From the NCBI GenBank assembly GCA_007123985.1, contig SLGA01000222.1, forward strand, positions 1 through 9,461: DNA of 9,461 bases, written 5' to 3'. Of this stretch, positions 1 to 6,580 are shown piece by piece. The DNA is from Balneolaceae bacterium. GTDB taxonomy: Bacteria > Bacteroidota > Rhodothermia > Balneolales > Balneolaceae. The notes under the pieces were generated by a model, which searched no databases, had not been told where the DNA came from, and saw only the letters and a list, made by a program, of their open reading frames with translations. Every line of letters begins with the position of its first letter. The first letter of the stretch is position 1. The position numbers and the translations under genes were made by a program.

Positions 1-1248
1 ATCAAAATAAACAGAAAACGCCCCCTTTCTCTCTTCGAGGGATACGGTGTTGAAATGGAGTACATGCTTACAGATACAGATACTCTCAATATTTTGCTTG
101 TCTCTGATAAAATTCTTCAGCATAGGTCGGGCAGAATTGTCAGTGAAACATCTGCCGAAAACATGGCCTGGAGTAATGAACTTGTACTGCATGTTATCGA
201 GATTAAAACCGACGGTGCCGCAATAGACCTGAGCAGCTTGCCTGTTGGATTTCAGGAGCAGGTTTCTGAAATCAACTCCATTCTCGACATATATGGTGCG
301 AGACTCATGCCCGGAGCCATGCATCCATGGATGGATCCTTACTCAGAGGCAAAAATCTGGCCACACGAATATAACGCCATCTATGAAGCTTACAACCGTA
401 TTTTTGATTGCCGTGGCCACGGTTGGGCAAACCTGCAAAGCACACACCTTAATTTACCATTTAACGGTGATGATGAGTTTGGAAAACTTCATGCTGCAAT
501 TCGATTGGTACTGCCTCTAATACCGGCAATGGCTGCAAGTTCGCCTTTTGCCGATGGTGAACGTAAATCATTCCTCGATTTCAGGATGGAAACATACCGA
601 ACAAACTCACAGCGAATACCATCCATTACAGGTAAAATTGTCCCTGAGCAGGTGTTCACAAAAGAAGAGTACGATCGTCAAATTTTTCAGCGAATGTATA
701 AAGATATTGCTCCATTCGATACAGAGGGAATTTTGCAGGAGGAATGGCTGAACTCACGCGGAGCTATGTCTCGCTGGGATAGGCAAACCATTGAAATTCG
801 CGTTATCGATATCCAGGAAAATCCCATTGCAGATATCGCCATAATCGAATGGATCATCAATCTCATCAAAGCTCTCATTGAAGAGAGATGGATATCGTTT
901 GAAGATCAAATAACATACAAAGAAACAGATCTGTACAATATCCTTATGGAAACCATCAAATATGGTGAACAGGCAGTAATCACCAATAAAAAATATCTGT
1001 CGATATTTGGTTTAAATGAAACCTCAATAACAGCAAGTGAACTTTGTGAAACTATCTACAGCCACCTTTCTCCTGATTATTCGTTTTCAAACGGATCGAA
1101 AAAACACCTTGATCTTATCTTCAAAAAAGGGCCGCTTGGAAGGCGAATCCTTAAAGCTCTTCCGGAAAATTTTAACAGAGAAGAACTATTTATTGTATAT
1201 GCAAATCTATGTGATTGTCTGAAATATGGAAAGCCTTTTGATGTATAA
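1..1248 (+). CDS. GCS2-family glutamate-cysteine-ligase-like carboxylate-amine ligase (5' partial)
   Basis: ATP-dependent carboxylate-amine ligase of the glutamine-synthetase-like fold (GCS2, YbdK/EgtA/plant-GCL type), which joins an amino acid carboxylate to an amine through an acyl phosphate. The reading frame is open from base 1. In-window codons 9-22 read LSLFEGYGVEMEYM, the family's first beta strand with its metal/ATP-binding glutamates, so the ATG at base 55 lies inside the domain and the true start is upstream of the window. Other family blocks are WSNELVLHVIEIKT (codons 57-70), HPWMDP (108-113), GHGWANLQSTHLNLPF (139-154) and RWDRQTIEIRVIDIQENP (258-275). At least 415 codons are present, slightly longer than YbdK-type proteins. 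The last codons overlap the start of the amidohydrolase-like gene, implying translational coupling. Fold and ligase chemistry are well supported; the substrates, and whether the product is gamma-glutamylcysteine, cannot be told from the sequence. Confidence 0.88.
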   Translation: MKINRKRPLSLFEGYGVEMEYMLTDTDTLNILLVSDKILQHRSGRIVSETSAENMAWSNELVLHVIEIKTDGAAIDLSSLPVGFQEQVSEINSILDIYGARLMPGAMHPWMDPYSEAKIWPHEYNAIYEAYNRIFDCRGHGWANLQSTHLNLPFNGDDEFGKLHAAIRLVLPLIPAMAASSPFADGERKSFLDFRMETYRTNSQRIPSITGKIVPEQVFTKEEYDRQIFQRMYKDIAPFDTEGILQEEWLNSRGAMSRWDRQTIEIRVIDIQENPIADIAIIEWIINLIKALIEERWISFEDQITYKETDLYNILMETIKYGEQAVITNKKYLSIFGLNETSITASELCETIYSHLSPDYSFSNGSKKHLDLIFKKGPLGRRILKALPENFNREELFIVYANLCDCLKYGKPFDV

Positions 1249-1927
1249 AATTATCATAAGCTGTGAACACGCAACCAACAATGTTCCTGAAGATTACCAA
1301 GCACTTTTTTCCGGCCAAAGCGAAGTACTAAATTCTCATAGAGGGTGGGATCCGGGTGCAATTGAGCTGGCCTCCGCTATTTCCAAAAATTTAAAAGTAC
1401 CGCTGTTTTCATATCCGTACACCCGCCTTCTTATAGAACCAAACCGGTCGTTAGGGCATCCGAAGTTGTATTCAGAATTCAGTAAAAACCTTTCTCAAGA
1501 AAGAAAAGATCAAATAACTCGTGACTACTACCTCCCTTACAGAAAACGAGTTGAAGATATGGTTCAGCATCAGATATCAAATAAAAAAATGGTACTTCAT
1601 CTCAGTATTCACTCTTTTGTTCCTGAATTATCCGGAAAGCTTCGTGACTTTGAAATTGGCATTTTGTACGACCCAAAACGTGAAACGGAGAAAGAGTTTG
1701 GGCGTGCATGGAAAAAGTCGATTTTAAACTGCGTACCTCACTACAGAATCAGGATGAACCAACCCTACAAAGGTTCATCAGACGGATTTACAACTCATTT
1801 AAGAAAAAAGTTTAACAGCCAACAATATCTGGGAATTGAACTGGAAGTAAATCAGAATGTCATTTCTGAAGCAGCAAGTGTCTTGTCATCATCATTGTTA
1901 CGTCTTGAAATCAGTTACTCTGAATGA
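1241..1927 (+). CDS. N-formylglutamate amidohydrolase family protein
   Basis: Predicted cytoplasmic metal-dependent amidohydrolase of the N-formylglutamate deformylase (HutG/FGase, PF05013) family. From the ATG at 1241 it is 228 residues. Family blocks in order: SCEHATNNVP (7-16), HRGWDPGA (33-40), EPNRSLGHP (66-74), HLSIHSF (120-126, a putative metal/catalytic histidine), SSDGF (179-183) and GIELEVNQ (198-205). An in-frame ATG also exists at 1226. I prefer 1241 because a purine-rich GGAAAG lies about 8 bases before it, nothing SD-like precedes 1226, and the family's first strand (IIISCEH) follows at once. Either start overlaps the GCS2 ligase stop at 1246-1248, so the two are probably one transcription unit. 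No hut genes are visible, so histidine degradation is not the likely role. Hydrolysis of an N-acyl amino acid or of the ligase's conjugate is an inference. It ends 13 bases inside the convergent kinase gene. Confidence 0.86.
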   Translation: MYKIIISCEHATNNVPEDYQALFSGQSEVLNSHRGWDPGAIELASAISKNLKVPLFSYPYTRLLIEPNRSLGHPKLYSEFSKNLSQERKDQITRDYYLPYRKRVEDMVQHQISNKKMVLHLSIHSFVPELSGKLRDFEIGILYDPKRETEKEFGRAWKKSILNCVPHYRIRMNQPYKGSSDGFTTHLRKKFNSQQYLGIELEVNQNVISEAASVLSSSLLRLEISYSE

Positions 1928-3378
1928 ATTGGCAGTGTTACGGTGAATATCGCCCCGCCCTGGGCAGAATTTTTGGCCGAAATGGTTCCACCATGCTGTG
2001 ATATAATATCCCTGGAGATGGAAAGGCCAAGACCGAGGCCAAACTTTACCTCAGATTTTTTTGTGGAAAAGTTCGATTCAAAAATTTTCTCGATGATCTC
2101 TTCTTTTATGCCGGGACCGGAGTCCCGAATCTCAACCCAAACATTTTTATCATCGTTGTTGCACACAATAGAGAGCGATCCGTTTTTACCCATTGCATCA
2201 GCCGCGTTCAGCACAATATTGGTCCACACCTGGTTTAGAGCGGCAGGATTTACGCGGATTTTCGGAATTTCGGGCAGATCTATGTTGATATCATAATACT
2301 TTATGCGATTACTTGTAAGCTGTAATGTATCATGTATGCCCTCACGAATATCTATCTCTTCCCATTCGAAATCTGTATCGGATCTGCTGTAACTTTTCAG
2401 GCTGCTAACGAGGCCCGCAATGCGGTTACCGGCAGATTCTATATTCTGAAACAGTTTGCCGAGCTCGAAATGGCTCAGATAGAATTCAAGTTCAGAGTTT
2501 TCGTCTACATTCTTTTTCACAAAAAGGGGAATCAGATTCTGAGGAAGCTGTGCTAACAGCCGTAACTGTGCCTGTGTGGTTTTCGTAAATGTCTTTTTTA
2601 GCTCCTTAATTCTCTCCCTGATGGTGGCCGTATCGGGATAACCGGCTTTTCGGCCGGCATTGTAGAGGGTGTTTACAAAATCTTTATCTCTTGTTTCATC
2701 CTCGAAACGATTCAGCAGATCAGCAATACGCTCTTTAAGAGTTTCCGTTGAACGAAGAAGTGATGCCGTGGGATTGTTCACTTCATGCGCAAACCCGGCT
2801 ACAAGCTGGCCAAGTGTTGCCATTTTCTCCTGGTAGATAAGCATATCCTGTGCTTCTTTCAGCTCGCGATAAGCCTGTTGCAATTCGTTTCGTTCTTCTC
2901 TGAGTTTATTGTTTACTGAATCGAGCTTCATCTGCAGGATAATGGTATTTCGGAACCGCTCAAGCAAATTCGCCATAATCAGTTCATCCATATATTTCTT
3001 GAATCGCTCATTGCGCTCAATAAGAGAACGAACAGCAGCATCCGGGATTTTAAGAATGGATATATCCTCTGAAGCACGTGCTGTGGTAAGTGACGGCTCT
3101 CCCGTAGTAAAGGCAATAATACCAATCAGTGAGCCAGGTTCAAGTGATATGATGGGATATTCTGAGTCAACATTGGGCTTCTTTTTGTAGAGATCAACAT
3201 TTCCTTCCAGCAGTATGTACACATCTGTAAGCTCATCACCTTCATAAAACAGTGTAGTATCTTTTGAATACTTTCGCACGTACCGATCCACTACTCCCTC
3301 CTCATCAAAAAGACGGCGGATAACAGCCGTTACCTGATCGCGATCTTCAATCCACTGTTTACCGAATTTAAATTTCAT
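1915..3378 (-). CDS. Soluble sensor histidine kinase with N-terminal cyclic-nucleotide-binding-like domain
   Basis: Predicted cytoplasmic histidine kinase of 487 residues with no transmembrane segment. Residues about 30-125 form a cNMP-binding (CAP_ED-like) beta-roll. Residues 130-185 are a charged, probably coiled-coil helix. The dimerisation/phosphoacceptor helix carries the H box FAHEVNNP (196-203, H198). The ATP-binding domain follows: N box NIVLNAADAM (387-396), G1 DSGPG (419-423), F box around IFESNFSTKK (432-441), and G2 GLGLGLS (447-453). Two oddities: the phosphate-binding cassette of the sensor domain is degenerate (IGI where FGE is usual, PSLTTA where PRxAT is usual), and about 100 residues separate the H-box helix from the second DHp helix. 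The gene is the last of the leftward operon, 7 bases after the response regulator, so the two are the obvious cognate pair. It starts at ATG 3378 with only a weak GGTG before it. The input signal is unknown; binding of cAMP is doubtful. Confidence 0.92.
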   Translation of the reverse strand: MKFKFGKQWIEDRDQVTAVIRRLFDEEGVVDRYVRKYSKDTTLFYEGDELTDVYILLEGNVDLYKKKPNVDSEYPIISLEPGSLIGIIAFTTGEPSLTTARASEDISILKIPDAAVRSLIERNERFKKYMDELIMANLLERFRNTIILQMKLDSVNNKLREERNELQQAYRELKEAQDMLIYQEKMATLGQLVAGFAHEVNNPTASLLRSTETLKERIADLLNRFEDETRDKDFVNTLYNAGRKAGYPDTATIRERIKELKKTFTKTTQAQLRLLAQLPQNLIPLFVKKNVDENSELEFYLSHFELGKLFQNIESAGNRIAGLVSSLKSYSRSDTDFEWEEIDIREGIHDTLQLTSNRIKYYDINIDLPEIPKIRVNPAALNQVWTNIVLNAADAMGKNGSLSIVCNNDDKNVWVEIRDSGPGIKEEIIEKIFESNFSTKKSEVKFGLGLGLSISRDIISQHGGTISAKNSAQGGAIFTVTLPIHSE

Positions 3379-3385
3379 AGCACCG

Positions 3386-3886
3386 TTATGAATCGGTTAA
3401 TTTACCGCTCGTGCGGATGTGATCTGCAATACGTTCACCATCCAGTACCTGCATATATCGCAGTGGCTGTGTTTCAAACTCAAGTACATAATCAGTGAGC
3501 AAGGTTCGCACAATTGAAACCAGTTTATCCTTCTCCCACGGTTTGGCAATGTAGTGTTTTAGGTCGGCATCGTTAACTGCACGCACGGTTTCCTGAAGGC
3601 CGGCCTGACCGGTAATCAGCACTTTTTTTGTATGATGTGTATCCTCGTGATTCTGCATTTCAACAAGCAGTTCCACTCCGTTATCTCCCGGCAGCACGTG
3701 GTCGCACAGTATTAAACCAACAGAGTGTCCCTCATCAATGATCGACCGTATCAACTCTCTTGCTTCTTCTGCAGTATCAGCCATTTCGATGGGGAACAGA
3801 GCCTCGAAATCTGTGATATCACGCACGATGGAGTCCAGTACTTCGGGCTCATCTTCCACAACCAGTATATAAATTTTCTTTTCCAT
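3386..3886 (-). CDS. Single-domain (receiver-only) response regulator
   Basis: Receiver (REC) protein of 166 residues that would accept phosphate from the adjacent kinase. The acidic pocket is E11/D12, the phosphoacceptor D62 sits in LILCDHVLPG (58-67), the switch threonine is T92 (LITGQ), and the conserved lysine is K115 in IAKPWEKDKL (113-122), with aromatic Y112 just before it. All catalytic residues of the REC family are therefore present. The last 33 residues or so (134-166) extend past the REC fold, but I recognise no helix-turn-helix, GGDEF, EAL, HD-GYP or other output domain, so it probably works by protein-protein contact or as a relay. It lies 11 bases after the transporter stop and 7 bases before the kinase start, in one operon. 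No clear Shine-Dalgarno precedes the ATG. The receiver assignment is firm; the partner and output are inferred. Confidence 0.92.
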   Translation of the reverse strand: MEKKIYILVVEDEPEVLDSIVRDITDFEALFPIEMADTAEEARELIRSIIDEGHSVGLILCDHVLPGDNGVELLVEMQNHEDTHHTKKVLITGQAGLQETVRAVNDADLKHYIAKPWEKDKLVSIVRTLLTDYVLEFETQPLRYMQVLDGERIADHIRTSGKLTDS

Positions 3887-3897
3887 AGTTCACGTAT

Positions 3898-5286
3898 TTA
3901 AATGATGAATGGCCAGTAAATAACCGAGAGGACCAGTATTAGCACCAACCCAATCAACCCTATTATCAAGCCGGATGAAATCATGTCTTTTGTTTGAACC
4001 ATGCCCGTACTTACAGCTATCGCGTTGGGTGGGGTGGATATTGGCAGTACCATCGCAAAACTTGAACCCAGTGCAATAACAAGTCCAAGCATCAGCATCC
4101 CGGCTACACCATCCAGCAAGCCGGATGTAACCAGTGAAATTGCAAGCGGTATAAGCAGTGATGCAGTAACTGTATTGGATAAAAAGTTGGACATAGTGAG
4201 CGCAACTGCACCAAAAACAGCCAGCAGCATGAGATAGCCAAACTGATCCCACGATATGGCTCCTACCATCCACTCTGCAAGGCCGGTCTCTTTCATTGAA
4301 ATTCCGAGTGCTATACCGCCTGCAATCAGCCACAGAACCTCCCAGGGCAATTTCCTGATATCCTGTTTTTCGAAAACTGAAGTAAGCGTAAGAACAGCCA
4401 CAGGCATCAGCGCTACTATACTGCTTCGAATGCCGTGCAGCCCTTCTGTAACCCAAAGCAGAACTGTTAGGCCAAATGTTGCATAGAGTATTATCGCATT
4501 TTTGGATTTTTTTAGTTTCCCTGAAAGATCCAGCGTTACACTCTCAACTGCAGGCGGATAGAGCCGCAGCAATACCTGCCACGCAATAAACAACATCACG
4601 ATAGCCAGAGGCAGTGCATACATCATCCAGCTGCTGAAAGCTACCTGCATACCCTGTTGATTGAGTGCCGCAATAACCACTGCGTTGGGTGGGGTGCCGA
4701 TAGGAGTGGCTATACCTCCAATATTTGCGGCAAAAGGAATGGAGAGAGCGATGCCGATTCGTGCGGGATCACCCGGTTCCATTCGTGCAATAATTGGTAA
4801 AATTACCGTAATCATCATCGCGGTTGTTGCCGTATTGCTCATAAATGCCGAAAGTACTGCCGTAACCAGCATCAATCCCAATATGATGAATTTCGGGCGG
4901 CTGCCAAATGGCCGCAACAGTAACCGCGTCATGCTCTTATCAAAATCGTACTTCACGGATGCATCGGCCAGAACAAATCCCCCTAAGAAAAGGATGATAA
5001 TCGGGTCGGCAAGTGTAGCTATAAACTGGGTATAAGGGAGCGGTGAATAATCAATCGCAGAATAATCGATGAATCCTTCCGCGCTTAAAAGTATCACCTG
5101 GAAAAAAATCACCAGTATTGAGGTGGAGTAAATGGGAATGGTTTCGAACATCCAAAAAACAGCTGCGAGCAGAAATATACTCATTGCAAAATGCCCTGCG
5201 AGTGATAAACCCGGGAAGGAAACAATTAATGGCAGTGTAAAGCCGATGAGGCCCAAAATAAGGCCCGTCAATTTCATTTTCGACAT
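3898..5286 (-). CDS. SLC13/DASS family sodium:anion symporter (dicarboxylate or sulfate type)
   Basis: Inner-membrane secondary transporter of 462 residues in the divalent anion:Na+ symporter (INDY/SdcS) family. It shows the inverted-repeat architecture of the family. Each half carries an SNT motif (S150-N151-T152 in AFMSNTATTA; S370-N371-T372 in NFLSNTVTAS) that forms the substrate/sodium hairpin tip, followed by a PP-N motif (PIGTPPN 195-201; PISTPPN 415-421). About 11-12 hydrophobic segments cover the length, with a charged cytoplasmic loop near 255-263. The start at 5286 is supported by AAAGGAG 11 bases upstream (5298-5304 on the + strand); the second ATG, nine bases in, is too far from it. 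It is the first gene of a leftward operon with the response regulator and kinase. Substrate cannot be settled: the SNT-TPP pairs fit C4-dicarboxylate transporters, but sulfate or other anions remain possible. Confidence 0.93.
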   Translation of the reverse strand: MSKMKLTGLILGLIGFTLPLIVSFPGLSLAGHFAMSIFLLAAVFWMFETIPIYSTSILVIFFQVILLSAEGFIDYSAIDYSPLPYTQFIATLADPIIILFLGGFVLADASVKYDFDKSMTRLLLRPFGSRPKFIILGLMLVTAVLSAFMSNTATTAMMITVILPIIARMEPGDPARIGIALSIPFAANIGGIATPIGTPPNAVVIAALNQQGMQVAFSSWMMYALPLAIVMLFIAWQVLLRLYPPAVESVTLDLSGKLKKSKNAIILYATFGLTVLLWVTEGLHGIRSSIVALMPVAVLTLTSVFEKQDIRKLPWEVLWLIAGGIALGISMKETGLAEWMVGAISWDQFGYLMLLAVFGAVALTMSNFLSNTVTASLLIPLAISLVTSGLLDGVAGMLMLGLVIALGSSFAMVLPISTPPNAIAVSTGMVQTKDMISSGLIIGLIGLVLILVLSVIYWPFII

Positions 5287-5297
5287 ATATTGAAAAT

Positions 5298-5304
5298 CTC
5301 CTTT
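5298..5304 (-). promoter_or_regulatory. Shine-Dalgarno of the SLC13 transporter gene
   Basis: Minus-strand AAAGGAG, 11 bases before the ATG at 5286. It stands out because most other starts in this window have no recognisable ribosome-binding site, and it decides the transporter start in favour of the first of two nearby ATGs. Confidence 0.65.
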
Positions 5305-5383
5305 GATTTGTAAACCCTATATTCAAGGTAAATAAAAGTAAGAACAGAATGCAGAAAATCTCTATAAATCGTAGAATCAAACC

Positions 5384-5423
5384 AAAATAGAAACATAGAT
5401 TTATTTCGATGTTTCGATATTTT
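5384..5423. repeat. Imperfect inverted repeat in the divergent intergenic region
   Basis: Left arm AAAATA+GAAACAT (5384-5396) and right arm ATGTTTC+GA+TATTTT (5409-5423) are complementary over 7 plus 6 pairs with a two-base bulge, around a 12-base centre. The right arm also contains two copies of TTTCGAT eight bases apart (5404-5410 and 5412-5418). It lies 98 bases from the transporter start and 78 bases from the ferredoxin start. In this head-to-head position it is not expected to be a terminator for either flanking gene. An operator or a regulatory hairpin is possible, but AT-rich chance complementarity is not excluded. Confidence 0.45.
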
Positions 5424-5500
5424 TCTTCATAAATGGTTTTTCAACCGAATCTTTTTTAATTGTTACATTGATCGTAATCAAAAACTGATACACCTTTTGA

Positions 5501-5869
5501 ATGAATAAACGGGTCAGAAAAAAAGCGGAGACATTGGATATTCCATCTGTAAAACGCCACATATTTCTGTGCGCTGATCAAACCAACCCAAAATGCTGCA
5601 AACTGGAAACAGGCCTGGAATCTTGGCATTTTCTGAAGCAGAGATTGCGGGAATTAAACCTGGACGGTAAAGGCGGTATTTTCCGCACAAAGGCAAACTG
5701 CCTGAGAATTTGTAAAAGAGGCCCTGTTGCCCTGGTCTATCCCGAAGGAACCTGGTACCATTCGTGTACACCGGAAGTGCTTGAACTAATTATTCAGCAG
5801 CATATAATTGGCGGAAAACCGGTTAAAAAATATCTGATACTTGAACAACCTCTTCACCCTGAAAACTAA
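5501..5869 (+). CDS. Thioredoxin-like [2Fe-2S] ferredoxin
   Basis: Small cytoplasmic electron carrier of 122 residues in the thioredoxin-fold [2Fe-2S] ferredoxin family (Fd4/NuoE-like fold). The cluster ligands are visible as C24 with C32/C33 in FLCADQTNPKCC, and C67-x3-C71 in ANCLRICKRGP. The stretch YPEGTWYHSCTPEVLE (80-95) is also typical of the family and adds C89. The N-terminal 20 residues are basic and outside the fold. An in-frame TGA at 5498-5500 directly abuts the ATG, so translation cannot start further upstream; no Shine-Dalgarno is apparent. It is the first gene of a rightward operon, six bases before pdxH. The redox partner is unknown; a link with the flavoenzyme PdxH is suggested only by position. 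Confidence 0.88.
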   Translation: MNKRVRKKAETLDIPSVKRHIFLCADQTNPKCCKLETGLESWHFLKQRLRELNLDGKGGIFRTKANCLRICKRGPVALVYPEGTWYHSCTPEVLELIIQQHIIGGKPVKKYLILEQPLHPEN

Positions 5870-5875
5870 TTCACA

Positions 5876-6580
5876 ATGCTGAAATATTTTAAGCGATGGT
5901 TTCCTGCCAGGGATGAGCTTATAAAGCCAAAAGCTGCCGGCAAACAGGCAATTGAAATGCTTCGGCGTGAATATACAGGAGAACCGCTGCTTGAAGAGAA
6001 CATTCATTCAGACCCCATTGAACAATTCCGTTTATGGTTCGATAAGGCTGTAAATATCATAAAGAATGATCCAAACGCAGTGATTCTGTCCACGGCCGAT
6101 GAAACCGGACGCCCATCAGCCCGAACTGTTCTGCTAAAGGGTTACAGTGAGGATGGGTTTATTTTTTATACCAACTATTTAAGCCGAAAAGGGAAACAGA
6201 TTGATAATAACCCGGCAGTTTCGCTGACGTTCTACTGGCCGGAGCTTATGCGCCAGATTCATGTTGAGGGAAACGCAGAAAAAGTATCCGGCGAACAATC
6301 CGACAACTATTTCAAAAAACGACCCGATGCCAGTAAAATCGCGGCAATAGCGTCAGTCCAGAGTTCGCCGTTGAGCACGAGAGCTGAACTGGAGATGAAG
6401 AGAGATCAGCTCGAAAAGGAGTTTCAAAACCGGGTAATACCCCGGCCGCCAAATTGGGGCGGCTACCTCGTAAAGCCGCAAAGAATGGAATTCTGGCAGG
6501 GTAGGCTGAACCGACTTCATGACAGAATATGCTACAGCCATGACGGCAAAAATTGGAACATTCAACGTTTGTCACCATGA
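5876..6580 (+). CDS. pdxH: Pyridoxamine 5'-phosphate oxidase
   Basis: FMN-dependent oxidase that converts pyridoxine or pyridoxamine 5'-phosphate to pyridoxal 5'-phosphate, the last step of the DXP-dependent B6 pathway and of salvage; cytoplasmic homodimer. The 234-residue product carries the family blocks in order: LRREYTGEPLLEEN (29-42), the FMN/substrate region SARTVLLKGY (81-90) and FYTNYLSRKGKQI (97-109), RQIHVEGNAEKV (126-137), and the C-terminal signature FWQGRLNRLHDR (206-217) with R213 and H215 matching the PLP-contacting pair of E. coli PdxH. It ends with the family's usual R-L-x-P. The start at 5876 leaves a basic N-terminal tail about 15-20 residues longer than in E. coli; the ATG at 5957 would cut into the conserved LRREY block and is less likely. 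It lies six bases after the ferredoxin, and its stop overlaps the start of the next gene. Confidence 0.95.
   Translation: MLKYFKRWFPARDELIKPKAAGKQAIEMLRREYTGEPLLEENIHSDPIEQFRLWFDKAVNIIKNDPNAVILSTADETGRPSARTVLLKGYSEDGFIFYTNYLSRKGKQIDNNPAVSLTFYWPELMRQIHVEGNAEKVSGEQSDNYFKKRPDASKIAAIASVQSSPLSTRAELEMKRDQLEKEFQNRVIPRPPNWGGYLVKPQRMEFWQGRLNRLHDRICYSHDGKNWNIQRLSP

Noticed and set aside
3890..4456. A 188-codon open frame on the minus strand, overlapping the symporter gene
   Set aside because: It is an alternative frame of the clearly conserved SLC13 gene; its peptide is rich in Cys, Trp and Tyr with no family motif.
4661..5035. 124-codon plus-strand open frame within the symporter gene
   Set aside because: It is antisense to conserved transmembrane coding sequence and low in complexity (Ala/Ile-rich), typical of a mirror frame of a membrane protein.
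5487..5499. GATACACCTTTTG before the ferredoxin start as a Bacteroidetes -7 element
   Set aside because: The spacing between TA and TTTG is wrong for TAnnTTTG, and it would leave essentially no leader before the ATG at 5501.
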